DNA from: Rhizobium lusitanum
GTDB lineage: Bacteria > Pseudomonadota > Alphaproteobacteria > Rhizobiales > Rhizobiaceae
Length of the DNA: 64,000 bases
Assembly (NCBI RefSeq): GCF_014189535.1
Contig: NZ_CP050308.1
Span: 558,001-622,000, forward strand
Reading direction: 5' to 3'
Under the pieces are notes generated by a model that had not been told where the DNA came from, did no database searches, and saw nothing but the letters and a program-made list of their open reading frames with translations. A program made the position numbers and the translations under genes. Below are positions 1 through 8,800 of this stretch, in pieces. Numbering within the stretch: position 1 is the stretch's first letter; every line of letters begins with the position of its first letter.

Positions 1-2
1 AA

Positions 3-992
3 ACGGCAGCAGAGACACCGCGCCGCAAGCCGCAGAGTTTCGACACCGAGATCGTTCTGACACCGGACGAAGAGGATCCTTTCCTCAGCCCTGCCCTTAC
101 CGCATCGGATGCAGAAGCCGCCATTGCCGCGCCGCGCCGCCGCAGATTCTCCTTCGGCAAGGTCGCGCTCAGCGCTTTCGGCATTCTCGTTTCGCTCGCC
201 TTCGGCCTGTGGACAGACGAATTGATTCGCAATCTGTTCAGCCGCGCCGATTGGCTCGGCTATACGGCGTTGACCGTACTTGCCATCGGCATCCTCGCTG
301 TCCTTGCCATTGTCGTACGCGAAACGGCCGGCATGATGCGGCTTGCGGCAGTACAGACGATCAAGGCGGAGGCTGACGCCGCTATTATCGAAACGCGACC
401 GGCGCGCGCCAAAGCCCTTGTTCAGCGCCTCTGCACGCTTTTGGAGGCCAATCCGGCGACAGCGAAGGGTCGCGCCACGTTGAAAGCCGCCGAAGACGAT
501 ATCATCGACGCGCCGCACCTCATTGACCTCGCCGAGCGCGAATTGCTCGGTCCGCTCGACCGCCGCGCCCGCGCGCTCATTCTCGGCGCCTCGAAACGCG
601 TCTCCGTCGTCACCGCCGTCAGCCCGCGCGCGCTCGTCGATATCCTCTATGTCCTCTACGAGTCAGCCAAGCTGGTGCGCGCCATGGCGGAACTCTATGG
701 CGGCAGGCCCGGCGGGCTCGGCATGATCCGGCTGATGCGCGACGTGCTCGCCCACCTCGCCGTCACCGGTTCCATCGCCGTTGGCGACAGCATCGTGCAG
801 CAGTTGATCGGCCACGGCCTTGCCTCGAAACTCTCGGCCCGGCTGGGCGAAGGCGTCGTCAACGGCATGATGACGGCGCGCATCGGCATCGCCGCCATGG
901 ATCTCTGCCGGCCCCTGTCGTTCAAGGCATTGAAACGGCCGGGAATCGGCGATTTTGTCGGGGACCTCACCCCGAACATTACCGGTCGCTGA
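3..992 (+). CDS. UPF0283 / YcjF-family inner-membrane protein (DUF697), 5' end missing
   Basis: The frame is open from the window edge to the stop at 992, so the N-terminus lies outside. After a polar, acidic leader come two hydrophobic segments, near nucleotides 160-215 and 255-320, then a long soluble part with the alanine/glycine-rich helices typical of the DUF697 C-terminal domain (SAKLVRAMAELYGGRPG and the following GLGMIRLMRDVLAHLAVTG). This arrangement matches UPF0283 membrane proteins found in most rhizobia. The family has no established biochemical role; in gamma-proteobacteria the relative YcjF sits beside the predicted GTPase YcjX, whose gene would be expected just upstream. No shift in base composition is visible. 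Confidence 0.85.
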   Translation, partial: TAAETPRRKPQSFDTEIVLTPDEEDPFLSPALTASDAEAAIAAPRRRRFSFGKVALSAFGILVSLAFGLWTDELIRNLFSRADWLGYTALTVLAIGILAVLAIVVRETAGMMRLAAVQTIKAEADAAIIETRPARAKALVQRLCTLLEANPATAKGRATLKAAEDDIIDAPHLIDLAERELLGPLDRRARALILGASKRVSVVTAVSPRALVDILYVLYESAKLVRAMAELYGGRPGGLGMIRLMRDVLAHLAVTGSIAVGDSIVQQLIGHGLASKLSARLGEGVVNGMMTARIGIAAMDLCRPLSFKALKRPGIGDFVGDLTPNITGR

Positions 993-1098
993 ATGCTTTA
1001 AACGCCCACGAAAGCGGCTTTCTCCTTCATAAGAAACCAAGCATTAACCATTCTAATGCAAAAGTAGACATCAGTTTCAGGTTCCTCTTCGTTAGGGA

Positions 1099-1656
1099 AT
1101 GTCCATGTTTTCGCGCCAGTTTCTTCTTGTTAGCGGCTTTGCCGCCGCGGCTCTTTCCTTAGGTGCCTGGGTGCATTCAGCCGATGCGGGATCCCGTGAT
1201 AAAGCCTTCTTCCAGTCCGTCGCCGGCTCCTGGCGCGGCCCGGGCGAGATCGTCGCCGGCAAATACAAGGGTACGAAATTCACCTGCAATCTGACCGGTC
1301 AGCCGCTCGACAGCGGCGCGAGCGGCGTCAAGCTCGACGGCACCTGCCGCGTCGGCGTCTTCCAGCAGCCGATGTCGGCCGAAATCACCCAAAATGGTGG
1401 CAGCTATAGCGGCAAATTCCTGGATGGAGCGGCGGGCAAGGGCCTCGACATCACGTCTGGCACCGTCAGTGACGGCACTGTAGTCCTTGGGCTCAACCGC
1501 CAGAAGCTGAACGGCGCGATGATCGCCCGCGTCACCGACAACAAGTCGATGAACGTCACGATCTCGGTCAAGGTCGGGGAACAGATGGTACCGGTGATCG
1601 GTGTCACACTGCAGCGCGCCGATGTCGACCAGATGGCCGTGGGATCGATCCAGTAA
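1099..1656 (+). CDS. Exported hypothetical protein, about 185 aa
   Basis: The ORF begins with a clear Sec signal peptide (hydrophobic stretch at residues 9-24, likely cleavage after HSADA near residue 30). The mature part is rich in Gly, Ser and Val and probably a small beta-sheet protein; one pair of cysteines (in FTCNLTG and GTCRVG) could form a disulfide. ATG at 1099 follows a weak purine-rich TTAGGGA; ATG 1105 is an alternative start. It stands alone and is closed by a good terminator at 1682-1709. I do not recognise a named domain; the pattern resembles small conserved periplasmic proteins of Rhizobiales. Confidence 0.75.
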   Translation: MSMFSRQFLLVSGFAAAALSLGAWVHSADAGSRDKAFFQSVAGSWRGPGEIVAGKYKGTKFTCNLTGQPLDSGASGVKLDGTCRVGVFQQPMSAEITQNGGSYSGKFLDGAAGKGLDITSGTVSDGTVVLGLNRQKLNGAMIARVTDNKSMNVTISVKVGEQMVPVIGVTLQRADVDQMAVGSIQ

Positions 1657-1681
1657 AATACTGGCCTATCGTTATTTATGG

Positions 1682-1709
1682 AAAAGCCGGCAGATGCCGG
1701 CTTTTTTCG
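1682..1709 (+). terminator. Rho-independent terminator
   Basis: An AAAAGCCGGC / GCCGGCTTTT hairpin with a four-base loop is followed by a T-run, 25 bases after the stop of the exported protein. It lies between convergent genes, so it may also serve folK from the other strand. Confidence 0.85.
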
Positions 1710-1718
1710 TTTCGTGGC

Positions 1719-2246
1719 TCAGGCCGAGCGCCACCAATCGCGGTTTTCGTCGGCAATCTCGATGCCCTGCACGTCCACCGTGCTCAGCCAATCCCTCACC
1801 GCTTTCCCTTTGACCACGAGAGCGGCGGCGATATCCGCAAGCGGCATCATCACGAACCCCCGTTCGGTCATGCGCGGATGCGGGATGGTCAGCAAAGGTT
1901 CGACCTGCTCGACATCGCCATAGGTCAGGACATCAATATCGATGGTCCTCGGCCCCCAACGCTCGAGCCGCACCCGCTTCATCTCGCGCTCGATATTCAG
2001 GCAGACATCGAGCAGCGCTTCCGGCGACAGCGTCGTATCGACGGCGGCGCAGGAATTATAGAAGAAGGATTGGTCGGTATTGCCCCATGGCGGCGTGCGG
2101 TAGACCCTCGAGACTGCGACAACGCGGCAGTCGGCGCGCGCATCGAGCATCTGCAAGGCAAGCGCCATGGCCCGCACGGGATTGTCGAGGTTGCCGCCGA
2201 GGCCGAGAGTGGCGCGCGTGAAACCAGCTTCAGGCAAAGTGCTCAA
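1719..2246 (-). CDS. folK: HPPK: 2-amino-4-hydroxy-6-hydroxymethyldihydropteridine diphosphokinase
   Basis: Transfers pyrophosphate from ATP to 6-hydroxymethyl-7,8-dihydropterin, the step before dihydropteroate synthase in folate synthesis. Visible family features are the N-terminal GLGGNLDNP (residues 15-23), the signature RWGPRTIDIDVLTYG (96-110) whose two aspartates (103, 105) bind magnesium, and PHPRMTERGFVMMPL near the C-terminus. Length 175 aa is usual. It is the last gene of folP-folB-folK; its start overlaps the end of folB by 17 bp, which implies translational coupling. Confidence 0.96.
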   Translation of the reverse strand: MSTLPEAGFTRATLGLGGNLDNPVRAMALALQMLDARADCRVVAVSRVYRTPPWGNTDQSFFYNSCAAVDTTLSPEALLDVCLNIEREMKRVRLERWGPRTIDIDVLTYGDVEQVEPLLTIPHPRMTERGFVMMPLADIAAALVVKGKAVRDWLSTVDVQGIEIADENRDWWRSA

Positions 2247-2601
2247 CGCTCACCTGCACATAATCGAGAACGCCCGGAACCGGCGCATTCGGCTTGCGCA
2301 CAGTGATCTTCGCCCTGCGAATGGTCGGAAAACGCCGACACAATTCCCTGGCGACGTCGAGAGCCAGCGCTTCGATCAGATAGCGGCGACGGCCGGTGAC
2401 GATTTCCTCGATGACGCTGAAGGCGATGCCGTAATTGACGGTATCGACGATCGAATCCTTATCCAGCGCATCGCCTCCGTCGACATCGAGTTCGGCATCG
2501 ACGAAGAAGCGCTGGCCGAGGAATTCCTCTTCATCATGCACGCCGTGGCGAGCAAAGAAGGCACAGTTCTGAAGGGTGATGGTGTAGATCATTTCGCTCA
2601 T
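2230..2601 (-). CDS. folB: Dihydroneopterin aldolase
   Basis: Cleaves dihydroneopterin to 6-hydroxymethyldihydropterin and glycolaldehyde, supplying the substrate of FolK. The 123-residue protein has the family pattern: FFARHGVHDEEEFLGQRF near residues 14-31, the YGIAFSVIEEIV segment and LCRRFPTIRRAKITVRKPNAP in the C-terminal half. Its ATG overlaps the folP stop by four bases (ATGA type) and its end overlaps folK, so the three genes are read as one message. Confidence 0.95.
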   Translation of the reverse strand: MSEMIYTITLQNCAFFARHGVHDEEEFLGQRFFVDAELDVDGGDALDKDSIVDTVNYGIAFSVIEEIVTGRRRYLIEALALDVARELCRRFPTIRRAKITVRKPNAPVPGVLDYVQVSVEHFA

Positions 2602-3461
2602 GGCGTCCTGCCGCCTAATTTCGCCCGTGTCCTAAGGATAGCATCCGCGACCGCCAGTGCGTCCCTGTTGATTGCGACATTGTGTACCCGAAAAATCGCG
2701 GCTCCCTGCAAACGCAATATAGCGCTGGTCGCCGCCGTCCCCACATCCCGCTGCGACGCCTCGCGCCCGGTAATCGCACCGACGAAACGCTTGCGCGACG
2801 TGCCGGCCAGCAGGGGTAATTCGAAGCGCAGCAGCGCGGTGAAGCGCGCCATCAACTCCAGATTCTCCTCGTTATCCTTGGCAAAACCGAAGCCGGGGTC
2901 GAGCACGATGTTCTGCCTGCTCACGCCGGCCGCCGCGGCAATATCGAGCGATCGGCTCAGAAACAGCACCTGGTCGTCGATGACATCGGTGAGCTTCTGA
3001 CGATCGCGGCCGGTATGCATGATGCAGAGCCCCGCGCCCGTCTGTGCCGCCAACGCCGCAATCTCAGGTTCTCGTTGTAAACCAAAGATATCGTTGACGA
3101 TATGCGCGCCGGCGCCAATCGCCAGCCGTGCCGTATCGGCGCGATAGGTGTCGATGGAGATCAGCGCATCCGTCTTGCCGCGCAACGCCTCGATGACGGG
3201 CAGCACACGCCCCTGCTCTTCCGTGGCACTGACGGCGGCCGCGTTCGGCTTGGTCGACTCCCCGCCGATATCGATGATATCAGCTCCCTCCTCGACGCAA
3301 GCGAGTGCATGGGCGACCGCCGCATCGACGGCCTCATAGTGACCGCCGTCGGAAAAGGAATCAGGCGTCACGTTGACGATCGCCATGACGACGCTCTGTT
3401 CGCCGACATCGAGGCTGCGCCCGTGCGCAACATGCCAGCTATGGCTGCGAAGCTCCGTCAC
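2598..3461 (-). CDS. folP: Dihydropteroate synthase
   Basis: Condenses hydroxymethyldihydropterin pyrophosphate with p-aminobenzoate; the target of sulfonamides. The TIM-barrel signatures are present: NVTPDSFSDGG (from residue 30), DIGGESTKP, the IVLDPGFGFAKD segment and GTSRKRF near the C-terminus. I chose GTG 3461, which gives 287 residues, the usual length, with a purine-rich GGATGGA upstream. A longer in-frame start at 3584 would add a cysteine-rich tail unlike the family and run over the start of the divergent gene at 3564. It leads the folP-folB-folK operon. Confidence 0.94.
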   Translation of the reverse strand: MTELRSHSWHVAHGRSLDVGEQSVVMAIVNVTPDSFSDGGHYEAVDAAVAHALACVEEGADIIDIGGESTKPNAAAVSATEEQGRVLPVIEALRGKTDALISIDTYRADTARLAIGAGAHIVNDIFGLQREPEIAALAAQTGAGLCIMHTGRDRQKLTDVIDDQVLFLSRSLDIAAAAGVSRQNIVLDPGFGFAKDNEENLELMARFTALLRFELPLLAGTSRKRFVGAITGREASQRDVGTAATSAILRLQGAAIFRVHNVAINRDALAVADAILRTRAKLGGRTP

Positions 3462-3563
3462 GAACCGTCCATCCCATTGAAAACAAAAAAACCTCGCGCC
3501 CGATATTGCGCTCGCAGTGGCTATGCCGCAAGCTTGATCGAAGTTCAACTGGTAGCAGCATGA

Positions 3564-4184
3564 ATGCCGTTTGCATCCCGCCACATCCGCTTGCCGCTTA
3601 TCCTGTTACTTCTGTGCGGCATTTCCGGCGTAGCGCAGGCAGAGGTGATCGCCCACAAATCCGTCTCCTATTTCGATATCAAGGGCAGCGGCGCCGATAC
3701 GCTCGATGCGTCATTGAATGCGCGCGGACCGCTCGCCATGGGCTCCAGCAGCCATCATCCCGGCGCCACGAAAATCCGCTTCGGCGGCAATGCAACCTAT
3801 GTGCAGAGAGACGGACGTTGCCATATCGCCGGCGTCAAGATCACGGTCGATACCGAAATCATCCTGCCACGCTGGCGCGACCGGCGGCATGCGAGCCGGC
3901 AGCTATCGATGATCTGGGATACGCTCTCGGCGGACATCCGGCGGCACGAGGACCGGCATGTAGACATCGCGCGCCAGCATGCACGTCGGATGGAACAGGC
4001 GATCCTCGCCCTGCCGCCAGCCAGGGATTGCGATACGCTTCAAGACAAAGCGAACGACGCCACCGCGCGGGAAACCGAACTCCATGACAAGGATCAGGCC
4101 CGATTCGACCGAATCGAAGCGCTGAATTTCCAGAATCGCATGCAGCGGCTGCTGACCTATCGCAGCCAGCGGCGTGGCGAATAA
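3564..4184 (+). CDS. DUF922 exported putative zinc metalloprotease
   Basis: A signal peptide (hydrophobic residues 9-24, AQA-type cleavage near 26) is followed by a 180-residue domain matching DUF922. HEDRH at residues 128-132 fits the HExxH zinc-protease motif, preceded by the RRHASRQL and DTLSADIRR helices, as in this family. Known: the family is predicted, not proven, to be metallopeptidases. Inferred: a periplasmic enzyme. It is divergent from folP with only about 100 bp between the starts, so the two promoters share that gap. Four downstream charged helices end the protein. Confidence 0.82.
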   Translation: MPFASRHIRLPLILLLLCGISGVAQAEVIAHKSVSYFDIKGSGADTLDASLNARGPLAMGSSSHHPGATKIRFGGNATYVQRDGRCHIAGVKITVDTEIILPRWRDRRHASRQLSMIWDTLSADIRRHEDRHVDIARQHARRMEQAILALPPARDCDTLQDKANDATARETELHDKDQARFDRIEALNFQNRMQRLLTYRSQRRGE

Positions 4185-4448
4185 GGGTCGCCAAGGCGGT
4201 TTTCCACCAAAATCATACTTTGATCACAGCCACCTGTGTGAAAACTGTCACTATTAGCTGTGAATCGTTCACCAGTTTCACTCTTTGAACTTTACGAGAA
4301 TCTAAAACAGGTTCTTCCTAGTAGTTACAGCGCTGATCCGATGCTGGCGGATCTAAGGGCGAAAAAAAAAAAAGCTTTTCGCAAAGACCTGTCAGAGTTC
4401 TGCTCTTAACGCATATATCCAGGTGTTCTCCTGGCGCGTCCTCAAACC

Positions 4449-4528
4449 ACAGGTGTTTCCTCCCTTGCCTGTTGGTGATGCGCCCGCCTTGCCTCGCTCG
4501 CTGCGACAAGCTGAGCGAGGCATCTTTT
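4449..4528 (+). ncRNA. Candidate trans-acting sRNA of the alpha-r8 (MmgR-like) family
   Basis: A compact non-coding unit of about 80 nt. It starts with a small hairpin (ACAGG 4449-4453 with CCTGT 4468-4472) whose loop holds TTTCCTCCCT at 4456-4465. It ends in a 10-bp stem (4490-4499 with 4513-4522) and TCTTTT, a Rho-independent terminator. From memory, alpha-r8 sRNAs such as MmgR of Sinorhizobium meliloti (about 77 nt) carry an ultraconserved UUUCCUCCCU in an unpaired region before the terminator hairpin, which is what is seen here. The sequence could pair with Shine-Dalgarno regions. The exact 5' end is not fixed and the family call rests on motif memory. Confidence 0.65.
4490..4528 (+). terminator. 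Rho-independent terminator of the sRNA candidate
   Basis: TGCCTCGCTC and GAGCGAGGCA form a 10-bp stem with a 13-base loop followed by TCTTTT. Read on the plus strand it ends the sRNA. On the minus strand no T-run follows, so it is a poor terminator for the ferredoxin gene. Confidence 0.65.
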
Positions 4529-4556
4529 GCCAACAGTATGAAAAGATTGCTGCCTA

Positions 4557-4877
4557 TCAAGCCTGACGTTCGGGAACGTGCACGACAAGACCGTCGAGCG
4601 CCTGCGTTACCTTGATCTGACAGGAGAGCCTTGAACTCGGACGAACGTCGAAGGCGAAGTCCAGCATATCCTCTTCCATCGGCGCCGGACCGCCGACTTT
4701 CTCCACCCAGTCCTCATCGACATAGACATGACAGGTGGCGCAGGCACAAGCGCCGCCGCATTCGGCGTCAACGCCAGGAACGGAGTTGCGAACGGCATTC
4801 TCCATCACTGTGGAGCCATCGTCGGCAGTGAGGTCAAAACGCGTGCCGTCGAAAGCGACGATGGTCAGTTTGGTCAT
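4557..4877 (-). CDS. [2Fe-2S] ferredoxin, adrenodoxin/putidaredoxin type
   Basis: A 106-residue electron carrier. Cys40, Cys46, Cys49 and Cys86 follow the C-x5-C-x2-C...C spacing of vertebrate-type [2Fe-2S] ferredoxins; Cys44 is an extra cysteine within the loop. The C-terminal [12 protein letters not shown] is also typical. I chose ATG 4877 ([11 protein letters not shown]): the 19 further residues available upstream to 4934 do not resemble the family. Such ferredoxins serve Fe-S assembly, P450s or hydroxylases; nothing nearby names the partner. It is followed by the HPt gene on the same strand 149 bp upstream, perhaps a separate unit. Confidence 0.9.
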   Translation of the reverse strand: MTKLTIVAFDGTRFDLTADDGSTVMENAVRNSVPGVDAECGGACACATCHVYVDEDWVEKVGGPAPMEEDMLDFAFDVRPSSRLSCQIKVTQALDGLVVHVPERQA

Positions 4878-5026
4878 GTGAATGAATTCCGGTATTCGTG
4901 TTTCAAGGATGATCCGGAATTTTTCTTCCACCAATTCCCCGAGGCAGTCAACATTTGCGCCGCCGAAACGGCTGAAACCGTTTGGCGGCGCAATGAGAAG
5001 AATCTTTGGTGTCCGGCAGTCTCAGT

Positions 5027-5395
5027 TCAACGCGACAGCTTGAGAATGAAGTTCTCTGCCTCGATGACGCAGGTCGTCACCTTCGCCATGCAGGAAGCGT
5101 CGCCGGCATCGCTTTCGAGCGCATTGGCGGCATCCGCCACCTTGAAGGCGCCGACCGCACTGGCGGCACCCTTCAGCCGGTGCGATGCAGCCAGAATGCG
5201 TTTGCTGTCGCCGCTACCGATTTCCTGCAGACAGGACCGGGCCTGCCGGGCAAACATCTGTAGCACTTCCACTTCCAGGGCCTTGTCGCCCATCGTCTGC
5301 TTCGCCAGGTGAACCAGGTCGATCGCCCGCTCCCGCGACGGCGCCGCGCCGCGCGAATTATCCGGGGCCTCGAACGCGATATTCAATGCTGCCAT
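5027..5395 (-). CDS. HPt (histidine phosphotransfer) domain protein
   Basis: A stand-alone 122-residue HPt protein: a four-helix bundle with the phospho-acceptor motif HRLKGAA, His72. It lacks kinase or receiver domains, so it must relay phosphate between a hybrid kinase and a response regulator encoded elsewhere. The last helices (ADAANALESDAG, CVIEAENFILKL) complete the bundle. It is transcribed away from the giant scaffold gene at 5888, across a 492-bp region holding a CtrA-like box. In alphaproteobacteria HPt proteins often belong to the cell-cycle phosphorelay, but the partner here is not visible and this is not ChpT, which is larger. Confidence 0.88.
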   Translation of the reverse strand: MAALNIAFEAPDNSRGAAPSRERAIDLVHLAKQTMGDKALEVEVLQMFARQARSCLQEIGSGDSKRILAASHRLKGAASAVGAFKVADAANALESDAGDASCMAKVTTCVIEAENFILKLSR

Positions 5396-5887
5396 GTGCC
5401 AACTTCCCGTCTTATCTATCTATGACTTCTTTGGGATCTGCCGCATGCTTGCGGCCTGCTGATGGCCATCGAGTTAAATTTTGGCACATTCAGGACGCAA
5501 ATCTCGCGACATGGTTAACGCGCGTTAAACATGGCTGAATTATTAGATTTTCAACGGGTTCCGCAGTCGAAAAATGTTAACAACAGCTTAATGTCACAGT
5601 GGGGCGGCGGTGGAATTAATTGTCACGCTAGGGGGAATGTGTCACTACGATACTGTTAAATTGGGTTTATGGCACATGCCTTTGCCCAAAAAGTGGATGG
5701 TGGTAATGTTTTCATACCTTCCGTTTGATAAAGCGGGTATCCACCCTGAAATGTAATGGGAAATCCATCTCGACATCAGTCGAAGACGGGTGACCTCGCG
5801 GGAGGCAGGGTTCGTCTTTTCCGGACGTGGCGGATTTTCCGGAAAAGACACGGCAGGCCCGACTGAGTTGTAACGAGGCGTAACCGT
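5396..5887. other. Divergent intergenic region between HPt gene and rgsE/GPR gene
   Basis: 492 bp, clearly richer in A+T than its surroundings, with no credible gene. It should hold the promoters of both flanking genes. It contains a CtrA-type site at 5576-5591, a perfect TTAACGCGCGTTAA palindrome at 5515-5528 and further TTAA half-sites (for example near 5474). Confidence 0.6.
5576..5591 (-). promoter_or_regulatory. Candidate CtrA-binding box
   Basis: Read on the minus strand the site is TTAA, seven bases, TTAAC, an exact match to the alphaproteobacterial CtrA consensus TTAA-N7-TTAAC. It lies about 180 bp from the HPt start and 300 bp from the rgsE start, so it could act on either. Only the sequence match supports it. 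Confidence 0.5.
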
Positions 5888-8800
5888 ATGGCGAACAAAA
5901 AGTACATCGAGTCGATCGAGGACAAAGCCTTTCAGGCATTGGACGAAGCTTTACAGATCGATTTCAGTGAGGATAGCTTGGAGTCTCGCGGCGGTTCAAC
6001 GCCAGATGCCCCGGAGGCAAAAGTGTCTGAGCCATCAAATCCGCCTGCAGCACAGCCCCAAGAGGATACGGCCCGCAAGGCATCCGCAGCGCGCAGCACT
6101 GCCGCAGCAGCGGCTCGCCCGGCCGAACAGCCGAAGACCCCGGTCTTTGCTCCTGCCAATGACGCCAACCGCGCCAGCCCGGCGAGCATTCTGAAAGCTC
6201 TCGACGGCGGCTCCCAAAGCAACGCCGTCCGCAATGCGACTATCTTCTCGTTGTTCTGGATCATCGGCGGGGCCGGCCTCACCTTCCTGCTTTACGGCGA
6301 TCAGATCCGTAGCATCCGCACCCTCGCCGATCTCGCCGCCCTTCCCGGCGTCATCGCCTGCATCATCGGCATCGTCGTTCCCGTCCTTCTGTTCTACGCC
6401 TTTGGCATGATGATTTCGCGTGCCCAGGACATGCGCAACGCCGCCCGCTCCATGGCGGAAGTGGCCCTGCGCCTCGTCGAACCTGAAACCGTCGCCTCCG
6501 AGCGCATCATGACGGTCGGCCAGGCCGTGCGCCGCGAAGTCTCGGCCATGAACGAAGGCATAGAGCGGACCATTGCCCGCGCCACCGAGCTTGAGACGCT
6601 GGTTCACACCGAAGTCAACGCGCTGGAGCGCAGCTACGCCGACAACGAATTGCGCGTGCGCGGTCTCGTGCATGAACTCGGCTCGGAGCGCGACGCGATC
6701 GTCAACCATGCCGAACGTATTCGCTCTTCGATCGTTGGCGTGCATGAGCAGATCCGCGAAGATCTATCGCTGGCGACCGAAGAAATCGCCGTCCGCCTGT
6801 CGACCTCCGGCGAGGCCTTCGCCTCGATGATCGACACGCGCGCCGCAACGCTGATGGAGACATCCGACGCCGCCGTGGACGCGCTCGGCACCCTGCTGTC
6901 CGCCAAGACCGACAGCCTGCTGCAGAACCTGAACGCCTCCGGCTTCGCGCTGAGCCAGGAATTCGATGCACGCCTGGAATCCCTGTCTTCCACCCTCGCC
7001 GAACGCGGCAAGGAATTGGTGGGCCAATTCGAGACCCGCGCATCGACACTCGATGCCAATACCGAGAAGCTGAACACCGCTCTCAATGAGCGCGCCCGTC
7101 AGCTCAACGAAACGCTGGTCGCCCGCACCCGCGAAATCAGCGAGAGCCTGACCGGCAGCGAGCGCTCGATCACCGGCACGCTCGACGCAGTTCTCTCCAA
7201 GCTGAACAGCAGCCTCGACGAAAAGGGCGCGAGCTTCCGCCAGAGCCTGCAATCGACTGCCGACGATACCATCATGGATATCGACCTTCGCTCTGGCTTC
7301 TTCGAGGAGCGCTTCCAGTCGACCGTTGCGCATCTTTCGACCACGTTCGATGAACGTGTCTCCGAATTCACCTCCGCCTTCGACAAGCGTGCCGGCTCGC
7401 TGGATAGCAAGCTGTCGGAAAGCCTGGCGCGGATCAACGAGACGCTCGGCGGCGGATCGGATGCCATTGACGGTATTCTGACCTCCAGCATCGATCGCCT
7501 TGGCTCGTCGCTGACCGACCAGTCCTTCGCCCTGGCAACAACGTTCGCCACCAGCCAGGAACTGCTGGAAAGCGCAATCGGCGACAAGGCCGGTGAAATT
7601 GCTACCGCTCTCCAGGGCGCGACGACGCATATTTCCTCGGCCCTGACTTCCGGCACCAGCGAGATGAACTCCACCCTCGCCGCGCATGCCGGTGCCTTTA
7701 CCTCTGCCGTACAGGGCGTGACACGCGATGTTTCGACCGCCCTCCAGAGCGGCACGGAAGAGCTCACCTCGGCCTTCGCAGGCCGCTCCGCCGAACTGAA
7801 CGATACGCTGGCAGCTCATTCCGGTGAATTCACCAAGTCCGTGCAGACGGCTACGTCGGACATCTCCTCTGCGCTGAACAAGGGCACGAGCGAGCTCACA
7901 AATACATTCCTCGGCCGCGCCAACGAGATCAACAACACGCTCTCTGCCCGCACAGGTGAAATCACCCAGGCGCTGGGTTCCGCGCATGAACATATCGATA
8001 CCGTCATGGCCGAGCGCAGCAGCGCTCTGTTCGGCGCCCTCTCCGACCACCAGACACGCTTCGAGCAGACCCTGGCCGAGCGCTCGGCTGGCATTCTCAA
8101 TGCCGTCAGCGGCACCCACGAAAACCTGACTTCGGCTCTCGATGAGCGCACATCGAAGCTGACGAATTCGCTTTCCGAAAGCCAGCTTCGTCTCGAAAAT
8201 ACGCTCGCAAGCCGTGCCGACACCTTTGCCAATACCGTCGCCGACACACACAGCAAGCTCGCGGACACGCTGGACGACAAGGCCATGGCTCTTGCCATCG
8301 CTCTCTCCGATGGCCAGTCACGCATCGAAGATACACTGAACAACCGTGCCGAAATCCTGACCAGCACATTGGCCGATACGCATGCCAAGATCGCCGATAC
8401 TTTCGACGATAAGGCCATGGCCCTTGCCATTGCACTCTCGGAAAGCCAGGCACGGCTGGACGACACCGTTGCAGGCCATGCCGAAGCGGTCGCCAATACG
8501 ATGGACGGCAAGACCAAGGCACTCGCCGCCGCATTGACCCACGGCCAGTCGCGCCTCGAGGAAACCTTGGCGCATCGTGCCGAAGCGATCACCAACGCCT
8601 TCTCAGGCAACCACAACGCCGTTGCCGACACGCTGGATCAGAAGGCCGTCGCCTTGGCCGCCTCGCTGGCCGATACGCAAGCACGCCTGGAAAATTCGCT
8701 TTCCAGCCGCATGGATGCACTCGCCGACACCGTCGCCGGCACGCATGACAAGATCGTCAACAGCCTCGACGACAAGACGCTGGCGCTTGCCATCGCCCTG

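Noticed and set aside
3462..3584. Longer N-terminus of folP
   Set aside because: Cys-rich, unlike dihydropteroate synthases, and overlaps the start of the divergent DUF922 gene.
4318..4560. 80-codon minus-strand frame in the gap before the ferredoxin gene
   Set aside because: No ribosome site or domain; the region fits a small RNA on the plus strand better.
5515..5528. TTAACGCGCGTTAA as a second full CtrA site
   Set aside because: Spacing between the TTAA halves is six, not seven; kept only as a palindrome in the regulatory region.
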